Made by a program: the position numbers and the translations under genes
NCBI GenBank assembly: GCA_009773165.1
Contig: WOUZ01000014.1
Span: 23,962 to 87,961 of the forward strand
DNA from: Bacteroidota bacterium
Lineage (GTDB): Bacteria; Bacteroidota; Bacteroidia; Bacteroidales; F082
Length of the DNA: 64,000 nt
Direction of reading: 5' to 3'
The notes under the pieces: model-generated
Databases searched by the model: none
The model's input: the letters and a program-made list of their open reading frames with translations, nothing else
What the model was told of the DNA's origin: nothing
Shown here: positions 16,368-23,341 of the stretch, in pieces
How the letters are laid out: the number at the start of each line of letters is the position of its first letter
Numbering within the stretch: position 1 is the first letter of the stretch

Positions 16368-16883
16368 TTATTCAATAATCACACCTTTTGCTTCAATGGT
16401 GTACTCCCAGGCATCTTCAGTGATAGCGTCAACAAATTCCTGACTACGACCGGCGTCTTCAGCATAATGTTTAAGCATTTCAACAGAGATCAGCTCGCGG
16501 GTAGCGGTGCCTAATACATAGGCCTTTTTACCGGCAGCGTCCTTTGGAACATAAAATTCGTGATCTTTCATGTTGACCATGATTGTTTCGCCGTTTCCCA
16601 GGTCAAAGGTTAACCAACAGCCGGTATGCTGACAAACTTCCAAAATAGTGCCATTTACTTTCACATCAATTGCTTCGTCACTTTTAATGAGCGATGCAAT
16701 TTCTGCAACAGGGACAGTACCTTCTTTGGCAATAGGTTCACCAAATGATCCGGTTGAGGGAAGAATAACTTCAGCAGCCTCCTCCGTATGTTCTGTCTGT
16801 TGCTGTGATGGAGCATTACATGAAGACAGCCAAACCAGGCAGCATGCAAGGATGATTGAAGAAAAGAAACCTTTAATACGCAT
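16368..16883 (-). CDS. DUF4920 lipoprotein
   Basis: A 171-residue lipoprotein: the lipobox LSSC places the lipidated Cys at residue 22. A flexible region of about 20 residues leads into the DUF4920 domain, which has the conserved EVCQHTGCW motif (Cys83 and Cys88). The family is known mainly from Bacteroidota and has no established function. The two cysteines and histidine could bind a metal or form a redox pair, an inference. It starts four bases after the stop of a cytochrome c lipoprotein gene, so the two are co-translated and probably both act at the periplasmic face of a membrane. Confidence 0.85.
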   Translation of the reverse strand: MRIKGFFSSIILACCLVWLSSCNAPSQQQTEHTEEAAEVILPSTGSFGEPIAKEGTVPVAEIASLIKSDEAIDVKVNGTILEVCQHTGCWLTFDLGNGETIMVNMKDHEFYVPKDAAGKKAYVLGTATRELISVEMLKHYAEDAGRSQEFVDAITEDAWEYTIEAKGVIIE

Positions 16884-16887
16884 ATAA

Positions 16888-17358
16888 TTATGGTCTTGGG
16901 TTAATCACGATGTCTTTTGCATCATCCAAAGTAACGGTTCCACCTTTGTTGCCAAATGAATTCAATACAAAATTGATTACAGCAACTGCATCTTCCTTGG
17001 TGTCAACCTGAAAAGGCATAGGAGCACTGTATTTAACTCCTTTTATTGTACTTCCGCCTGGCGCACCGTTAAGCGTTTGAGCAATAGCTCCTACTTTGTT
17101 CGTCAACAGAAATTCAGATCCAGCCAATGAAGGGAAAGCTCCTGATATTCCTTGACCATTTGCCTGATGGCAAACGATACATTTTTCCATGTAAATTTTC
17201 TTTCCGGCGGCAAAAGGCTCTTCCTGAACAGGAGCTGTTTCAGTTTTGGCTACTGCTGTTGCTGCAGGTGCTTCAGTTTTTGTTTCTGTACTTCCACCAC
17301 AGCTTTGCAAGGCGATAAAACCTCCCAATAGCAGGGCATACATCATTGGTTTTTTCAT
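16888..17358 (-). CDS. Mono-haem cytochrome c lipoprotein
   Basis: A 156-residue lipoprotein (lipobox LQSC, Cys20) with an alanine/threonine-rich linker and a single class I cytochrome c domain. The haem site is CIVCH at residues 60-64, and PMPF near residue 120 would carry the distal Met ligand. It probably carries electrons between periplasmic redox proteins. The possible partner encoded downstream is the DUF4920 lipoprotein. A TACTTTTG promoter lies 40 bp upstream. Confidence 0.92.
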   Translation of the reverse strand: MKKPMMYALLLGGFIALQSCGGSTETKTEAPAATAVAKTETAPVQEEPFAAGKKIYMEKCIVCHQANGQGISGAFPSLAGSEFLLTNKVGAIAQTLNGAPGGSTIKGVKYSAPMPFQVDTKEDAVAVINFVLNSFGNKGGTVTLDDAKDIVINPRP

Positions 17359-17397
17359 TTTAATACAGTTTTAATTAAGGTAATTTTTTTGATTTTG

Positions 17398-17405
17398 CAA
17401 AAGTA
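17398..17405 (-). promoter_or_regulatory. Promoter -7 element for the cytochrome c gene
   Basis: The minus strand reads TACTTTTG, an exact TAnnTTTG match. The 346-bp gap at 17359-17704 holds this promoter and the divergent pit promoter, and nothing else that I can recognise. Confidence 0.7.
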
Positions 17406-17681
17406 TATCTTTTCATGGAATCATTCTAAATAATTTGTGAAAAAATGAAGTTGAGGGCCTATGTATAAAGTTCCTCGTGAGTTTTGTAATGGATTTGTTT
17501 TTCGGCATCTAAAATATTTCAATGTTTAAAATTGAACTTTTTTTACAAGTAAACTGAAGTTTAGGAATCTATTTATTTTTTATTGCCAATTGGTATGATT
17601 TGGTGAAAAAGACATGATAGCTTTCCTAATTTTGTTAACAATAATTTAACATAGGAATTAGTTCATAACATGCTTATTGAA

Positions 17682-17689
17682 TACTTTTG
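17682..17689 (+). promoter_or_regulatory. Promoter -7 element for the pit operon
   Basis: TACTTTTG, an exact match. Its last three bases (TTG 17687-17689) are the first codon of the longest open frame, which shows that that frame start is not used. The leader before ATG 17705 would be only about 10 nt. Confidence 0.7.
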
Positions 17690-17704
17690 ACAAATTTTTC
17701 GCTC

Positions 17705-18691
17705 ATGGAGTTTCTATACATTGTAATAGGATTGGTACTCGTTTTTGATTTCATCAATGGTTTTCATGATTCTGCCAACTCCATAGCTACTGTCGTTTCA
17801 ACGAAAGTACTTTCCCCTTTTGTAGCTGTTTTGCTAGCTGCTTTTTTTAATTTTATCGCATTTCTGGTTTTCCCTTTGACAGTTGCTGCAACGATAGGAA
17901 AGGGCATAGTTGAGCCGGATGTGATAAATCTTAATGTGATTTTTGCAGCTTTGATTGCCGCAATTGTTTGGAATTTACTTACGTGGTGGTGGGGTTTTCC
18001 ATCAAGTTCTTCCCATACGCTTGTTGGAGGTCTGATTGGGGCAGCTGTAACTGAAGCAGGCTTTTCATCGGTTATATTGTCAGGCGTTTTGAAGATTGCT
18101 GCATTTATCTTTATCTCCCCGGTTGTCGGAATGTTGATGTCGTTTTTTATTTCGGCCCTTGTTTTATACATCTTTAGAAATTTCTCACCATATAAAGTTG
18201 ACAAGTATTTCCGACGCTTTCAGTTGCTTTCTGCTTCTGCTTTTAGTCTTGGACATGGTGGCAATGATGCTCAAAAATCAATGGGGATCATTTGGGTTGC
18301 CTTGATAGTTACCGGGCATGTTTCTAAAGATTCCGAAATTGATCTCTGGATTGTGCTTTCTTGCCATAGTGCAATAGCACTTGGAACATTGTTTGGAGGT
18401 TGGAGGATTGTTAAAACAATTGGTGAGAAAATTACCAAACTAAAACCTTTTGAAGGTTTCTGTGCAGAAACAGCAGGTGCACTTACTCTTTTTGGGGCTA
18501 CCGGACTTGGTATCCCCGTTAGTACAACCCATACCATTACCGGAGCAATTATTGGGGCAGGTGCGCGAAAAGGTGTTTCTGCCGTCAAATGGGGTGTGAC
18601 AGGCAACATCTTCTGGGCCTGGATACTCACAATACCAGTTTCAGCATTGATCAGTGCAGCAGTCTATGGAATAATATTATTGATTAATTAA
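17705..18691 (+). CDS. Inorganic phosphate transporter, Pit family
   Basis: About 328 residues and ten membrane segments. The two inverted Pit repeats are marked by DFINGFHDSANSIATVV near the N-terminus and LGHGGNDAQKSMGII in the middle, both with the conserved Asn-Asp/His signature. Pit proteins move phosphate, probably as a metal-phosphate complex, with protons or sodium as driving ion. The start is ATG 17705 because the alternative TTG lies in the promoter. The DUF47 gene follows 25 bp later, the usual Pit partner, so the two form an operon. Confidence 0.95.
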   Translation: MEFLYIVIGLVLVFDFINGFHDSANSIATVVSTKVLSPFVAVLLAAFFNFIAFLVFPLTVAATIGKGIVEPDVINLNVIFAALIAAIVWNLLTWWWGFPSSSSHTLVGGLIGAAVTEAGFSSVILSGVLKIAAFIFISPVVGMLMSFFISALVLYIFRNFSPYKVDKYFRRFQLLSASAFSLGHGGNDAQKSMGIIWVALIVTGHVSKDSEIDLWIVLSCHSAIALGTLFGGWRIVKTIGEKITKLKPFEGFCAETAGALTLFGATGLGIPVSTTHTITGAIIGAGARKGVSAVKWGVTGNIFWAWILTIPVSALISAAVYGIILLIN

Positions 18692-18716
18692 TTTTTGAGC
18701 ATAATAATCTGAAATC

Positions 18717-19367
18717 ATGAATATTGATAAATTCTTAAAACTTTTTGTACCCAAGGAATATGCCTTTTTCCCTTTGTTTGAAGAAGGCGGCAAAACACTT
18801 ATTAAAGGAACCGAATTGTTGGTTAGTCTTTCGAAGGCAGATAGCCTTAAACAGATGGAATCTCTCATCACGGAAATTAAAAAGGCAGAGAAAGAAGGTG
18901 ATAAAGTGGCCCATAAGATTTTTACTCAACTAAACAAATCCTTTATTACACCTTTTGACAGGGAAGATATTCATAAGTTAGCGACAAAAATGGACGACGT
19001 GTTGGATCATATCAATACTGCAGCACAACGTATTAAGCTCTACAAGCCTAAAAAGCTTACGAAAGAAATCATTGAAATTTCCGAGATACTTTTTCAGCTT
19101 AGCTTGCTTATAGACTCTGCTATGAAGCTGCTTTCCAGTGCCTCAAAACACCGCGAAAAGATTTTCAAGGTTTGTGATGAAATACATGACCTGGAAAAAA
19201 AGGCCGATGTTGTTTACAGTATGGGAATTACTGATCTCTTTGAAAACGAAAAAGAACTTGCAGAGGTCATCAAACTAAAGGACATCCTATCATCACTTGA
19301 AAAGGCCGTCAATAAAACAGAGGATGTTTCAGAAGCGCTTAAAACAATACTTATAAAAATGGCTTAG
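18717..19367 (+). CDS. DUF47 family protein (PhoU-like, Pit accessory)
   Basis: A 216-residue, mostly alpha-helical cytoplasmic protein with PhoU-like three-helix bundles. Recognisable are EKEGDKVAHKIF and FITPFDREDIHKLATKMDDV, the hallmarks of DUF47, which bind metal in PhoU-like proteins. The family is nearly always next to pit and is thought to regulate phosphate uptake. It lies in the same operon as the Pit transporter. No terminator was recognised after it. Confidence 0.92.
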   Translation: MNIDKFLKLFVPKEYAFFPLFEEGGKTLIKGTELLVSLSKADSLKQMESLITEIKKAEKEGDKVAHKIFTQLNKSFITPFDREDIHKLATKMDDVLDHINTAAQRIKLYKPKKLTKEIIEISEILFQLSLLIDSAMKLLSSASKHREKIFKVCDEIHDLEKKADVVYSMGITDLFENEKELAEVIKLKDILSSLEKAVNKTEDVSEALKTILIKMA

Positions 19368-19625
19368 TCTAAGTTTTAATACAGGCCTTAAGTAATTTAT
19401 CATTCTTAAATATCAAAACGTCTTATTCAAACAGCATTGTTTTTTCTTCGCAATAACTTTAGTGTATGACATTTTTTAAGAGAAATCCATCTTTTTATGA
19501 AGTGTTCAATATATTTTACACGAGTTTCATTATACTTTCAGGTGAAAAAAATATCAGTAAGCACAGCATTTAAGCCGCTCAAATATCTATTCGAAATACA
19601 GCTTTTTCATTTAATACTTGAAATA

Positions 19626-19656
19626 TTGGCAGTTGTCAAATATTATTCTAATTTTG
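19626..19656 (+). promoter_or_regulatory. Promoter for secDF
   Basis: TTG (19626-19628), a 20-bp spacer and TAATTTTG (19649-19656) match the Bacteroidota -33/-7 promoter. The leader is about 45 nt. The rest of the 342-bp gap at 19368-19709 shows nothing I can support; a 63-codon frame in it overlaps this promoter. Confidence 0.75.
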
Positions 19657-19709
19657 CACCCTCAAAAAAAATTGTCAACTTAGAATAAGTAATTTAATCA
19701 CATTCAGAA

Positions 19710-22700
19710 ATGCAGAACAAAGGAGCTATCAAAGTTTTTGCAATTGCTTTGGCGATCGTCTCGCTTTACCAGCTTTCGTTCACTTTCGTGTCAGGAAGAG
19801 TAGAGCGTAAGGCAGCAAGCTATGCCACAAGTCAGGTCGCAAAGAATCTTGCAACAGAACTTTCAAAAGGTGACCAGGTAAATTATGATCTCAAATTGGA
19901 CTCGATAGTTGAAGCACGCGAGACCTATTACCTTGATTCAATGGAGAGTCAGGTTGTTTATAATATCCTAATCGATAAATACACCTATCGTGATGTAAAA
20001 GAAAGGGAAATAAATCTCGGACTCGACCTTAAGGGAGGTATGAATGTTGTTCTTGAGGTTTCTGTTAAAGACATTATCAATGCACTTTCAGGCTATAGTC
20101 AGGATCCCGTATTCCGTCAGGCTATGGAACTTGCTATTCGCAAGCAACAGAATAGTCAAAAGGATTTCGTAACCCTTTTTGGTGAGTCATTTGAAGAAGT
20201 TGATGCCAACGCGCGTTTAGCTTCTATATTCCTTTACGAGTTTAAGGATAAAGGGATAACAACTAATTCAACCAATTCTGAGGTTATGGCAGTTATTCGC
20301 GCTGAATCTGAAGGTGCTATCGACCGCTCTTTCCAGATTCTCCGTACCCGTATCGACCGTTTTGGTGTAACTCAGCCAAATATTCAAAAGCTTGCCACTT
20401 CCGGAAGAATCCTTGTTGAGCTTCCAGGTATTAAAGATCCAAAACGTGTTCGTAACCTGTTACAAGGTACAGCTCAGCTTGAGTTCTGGGAAACTTATAA
20501 CTTTTCTGATCTCTATAGTTTCTTTGATGAAGCAAATACACGTCTAGCTGAAATGAATAAAACGGTTGAAAATTCAACCACCGAAACTTCGACAAATGCT
20601 TCAGCAAACACAACTGAGACCTCAGCTTCAGCCGATACTACAAAAAGTCTCATCGACCAGATAGCTTCAGAAAGTGATACCACTAAGAACGATGCAAACT
20701 TTGATGAGTATGCAAAAAATAATCCGCTTTACGCATTCTTAATGCCTTCCTATTTTCAGGATGAAGCAGGTAAATTTTTCCCGGGTAACACAGCCCGCGT
20801 TGGTCAGGCACAAGTTAAGGACACTGCGCGCATCAATAGTATGTTACGCCAGGTTGTTGGAGTATTTCCACGTAACCTTAAGTTAGCCTGGACAGTTAAA
20901 CCACGTAGTAGCGAAGGACAACCCGAAGTTCTAGAATTGGTTGCACTAAAAGGATCGCGTGATAATAATGCCGCCTTAGGTGGTGAAGTTATTGTTGACG
21001 CCCGTCAGGATTATGATCAGAATGGCAAAGTAGAAGTAACGATTCAAATGAATAGTGAAGGTGCCAAAAGCTGGAAACGCCTGACAGGTGAAAATATAGG
21101 TCGTCAGGTTGCCATCGTTTTGGACGGATATGTTTATTCTTTTCCTGTTGTTAATGATGAAATCCCAAATGGTCGTTCATCCATTTCCGGTGGTGAAATG
21201 AGCATCGAAGAAGCTCAGGACCTTGCAAATATTTTGAAAGCCGGTAAATTACCTGCTCCTTCGAGAATTGTTGAAGAAGCTGTTGTTGGACCTTCACTCG
21301 GTCGCGAAGCTGTTAGTGCAGGTATGTATTCATTTGTTCTGGCTTTTATGTTGGTCTTGATATACATGCAGTTATATTACAACAGATCAGGCCTCGTGGC
21401 AAATGCATCCTTGTTGGTAAATGTTTTCTTGCTCTTTGGTGTATTAGCATCTTTGGGAGCTGTTCTTACCTTACCTGGTATAGCGGGTATCGTTCTGACT
21501 ATGGGTATGGCAGTTGATGCCAACGTAATTATTTATGAGCGTATCAAAGAAGAGTTACGCGCTGGGAAAGGAATTAAACTTGCAATTGATGACGGGTATA
21601 AAAATGCGTATTCTGCTATCATCGACGGTAACGTGACAACATTACTAACTGGTATCGTTTTATATGTTTTTGGTTCAGGCCCAATTCAAGGATTTGCTAC
21701 AACTCTTATAATCGGTATTTTAACCTCTGTTTTCACTGCTATCTTCATTTCAAGGTTGATATTTATTTATATGCTGGATACGAACAAGAAGATCAATTTC
21801 AGCAATAAACGCACAGAAAACTTCCTCGCTAACGTTAACTTTAATTGGATAGGTGTACGTAAAAAAGCATACATTTTTTCATCGGTAGTATTTATCCTGA
21901 GCCTTGGCTCCCTCACTTTTAAAGGTTTAAATTACGGAGTTGATTTTACAGGTGGAAGAACTTATGTTGTTCGTTTTGATAAAGATATAACTGTAGGTGA
22001 GGTGAGAAAATCATTAGCAGCTGAATTTCCTGATGCCTCGCCTGAGATAAAAACGTTTGGTCCTGATAATCAGGTAAAGATTACAACAAAGTATATGATT
22101 GAGAGTGACGATGTTGATGTCGACTCTATCATTCAAACAAAGTTGTTCCGCGGACTAAGTAATTTTTACAACACTGGAGTTACTTATCAGCAGTTTTCTT
22201 CTGATGATGCTTCAATAGGAATTTTAAGTTCACAAAAAATAGGACCTACAGTTGCTGATGATATTCGAAACAAAGCAGTTTTGGCCATCATAATTGCTCT
22301 GATTGTTATTTTTGCCTATATTGCAGTACGTTTTGGTAAGTGGCAATTTGGATTGGCAGGTGTTATTGCACTGTTCCACGATACAATAATTGTGCTTGGT
22401 ATTTATTCGTTCTTCTATACCTTCCTGCCTTTTAATATGGAAATTGACCAGGCATTTATTGCGGCCATTCTAACAATTATTGGATATTCTATCAATGATA
22501 CCGTTATTATCTTCGACCGTATCAGGGAAAACATAAATCTTCATCCTAAGAAAACATTGCTTGAAAATCTAAATCATGGTATTAACAGTACTTTAACACG
22601 ATCGATCAACACAACAGGTACTACTTTGATCGTTTTGATTGCAATCTTCGTGTTCGGAGGTGAGGTTATCCGGGGATTTGTTTTTGCCTTGTTGTTTGGT

Positions 22701-22829
22701 ATTGCGTTTGGAGCTTATTCTTCAGTATTCAATGCCAGTCCACTCGTTTACGATTTTTTGAAAGGCGACAAGCAACTCAAGGAAATTGAAGAGAAAGCTG
22801 CAGTTGCAAAAGACTCAAAGAAGAAATAA
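19710..22829 (+). CDS. secDF: Protein translocase subunit SecDF (fused)
   Basis: A 1039-residue fusion of SecD and SecF, as in most Bacteroidota. It uses the proton gradient to help SecYEG release exported proteins at the outer face of the inner membrane. Visible parts are a first membrane helix (7-26), the SecD P1 motif LGLDLKGGMNVVLEV, the periplasmic domain, the six-helix SecD block from about 535, and the SecF half beginning near 700 with GVDFTGGRTYVVRF and its own helices. Residues 282-327 are a Ser/Thr/Ala-rich low-complexity insertion in the periplasmic part. It has its own promoter and terminator. tatA and a PorE-like gene follow. Confidence 0.97.
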   Translation: MQNKGAIKVFAIALAIVSLYQLSFTFVSGRVERKAASYATSQVAKNLATELSKGDQVNYDLKLDSIVEARETYYLDSMESQVVYNILIDKYTYRDVKEREINLGLDLKGGMNVVLEVSVKDIINALSGYSQDPVFRQAMELAIRKQQNSQKDFVTLFGESFEEVDANARLASIFLYEFKDKGITTNSTNSEVMAVIRAESEGAIDRSFQILRTRIDRFGVTQPNIQKLATSGRILVELPGIKDPKRVRNLLQGTAQLEFWETYNFSDLYSFFDEANTRLAEMNKTVENSTTETSTNASANTTETSASADTTKSLIDQIASESDTTKNDANFDEYAKNNPLYAFLMPSYFQDEAGKFFPGNTARVGQAQVKDTARINSMLRQVVGVFPRNLKLAWTVKPRSSEGQPEVLELVALKGSRDNNAALGGEVIVDARQDYDQNGKVEVTIQMNSEGAKSWKRLTGENIGRQVAIVLDGYVYSFPVVNDEIPNGRSSISGGEMSIEEAQDLANILKAGKLPAPSRIVEEAVVGPSLGREAVSAGMYSFVLAFMLVLIYMQLYYNRSGLVANASLLVNVFLLFGVLASLGAVLTLPGIAGIVLTMGMAVDANVIIYERIKEELRAGKGIKLAIDDGYKNAYSAIIDGNVTTLLTGIVLYVFGSGPIQGFATTLIIGILTSVFTAIFISRLIFIYMLDTNKKINFSNKRTENFLANVNFNWIGVRKKAYIFSSVVFILSLGSLTFKGLNYGVDFTGGRTYVVRFDKDITVGEVRKSLAAEFPDASPEIKTFGPDNQVKITTKYMIESDDVDVDSIIQTKLFRGLSNFYNTGVTYQQFSSDDASIGILSSQKIGPTVADDIRNKAVLAIIIALIVIFAYIAVRFGKWQFGLAGVIALFHDTIIVLGIYSFFYTFLPFNMEIDQAFIAAILTIIGYSINDTVIIFDRIRENINLHPKKTLLENLNHGINSTLTRSINTTGTTLIVLIAIFVFGGEVIRGFVFALLFGIAFGAYSSVFNASPLVYDFLKGDKQLKEIEEKAAVAKDSKKK

Positions 22830-22845
22830 ATTTTAATGTTTATAT

Positions 22846-22887
22846 GAAAAAGTCCGATCCTGAATCTTCAGAATCGGACTTTTTTCT
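22846..22887 (+). terminator. Terminator of secDF
   Basis: AAAAGTCCGAT pairs with ATCGGACTTTT around a loop that itself contains a short stem (CTGAATCTTCAG), followed by T residues. Confidence 0.9.
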
Positions 22888-22927
22888 TTTACTTTTTACT
22901 CAAGCTATACAATGACTGCTTATTTCT

Positions 22928-22935
22928 TATTTTTG
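22928..22935 (+). promoter_or_regulatory. Promoter -7 element for tatA
   Basis: TATTTTTG, an exact match, 19 bp before the tatA ATG and just after the secDF terminator. Confidence 0.75.
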
Positions 22936-22954
22936 CGCTTCTAAATTAATTGCC

Positions 22955-23299
22955 ATGCTATTATTCTTGGATATCGGTACAGGAGAACTAATACTAATCC
23001 TGCTTGTTGTTTTTGTTGTGATGGGCCCAAAGAAACTCCCTGAAGTTGCCAGAACGATGGGCAAAACAATCAATGAATTGAAACGGGCTTCTGCCGGCTT
23101 TAAAAACGAAATCAACAAAGAAGTTCAGCGGCTTGATCGAGAAACGCGCTTTAACGATTTTTTGCAACAAAAAGCTACTCAAGATGAGTCAGTTACGAAA
23201 GAAGGTGAAACAGTCTCTACAAAAACCAGTTCAAAACCTATAGAGAATCCTGATCCGGAACCTGAACAGGAAACTGGACGGGTGGAAAGGAAAGGATAA
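22955..23299 (+). CDS. tatA: Twin-arginine translocase TatA/TatE-type subunit
   Basis: A 114-residue protein with one N-terminal membrane helix (about 10-24). The hinge VMGPKKLPEVARTMGK is the TatA/B signature, then an amphipathic helix and a charged tail rich in Glu, Thr and Lys. TatA forms the pore that carries folded proteins across the inner membrane. TatA and TatB are hard to separate in Bacteroidota; the tail of about 90 residues is longer than in typical TatA and could indicate a TatB-like role. tatC is not in the window. A Tat-type signal is present on ActB at 37798. Confidence 0.88.
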   Translation: MLLFLDIGTGELILILLVVFVVMGPKKLPEVARTMGKTINELKRASAGFKNEINKEVQRLDRETRFNDFLQQKATQDESVTKEGETVSTKTSSKPIENPDPEPEQETGRVERKG

Positions 23300-23341
23300 T
23301 GCATCCAATAAATTACATTTCTAAACGTTAGCCATACAGAA

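Noticed and set aside
19497-19688. 63-codon plus-strand open frame before secDF
   Set aside because: It contains the secDF promoter and has no recognisable features.
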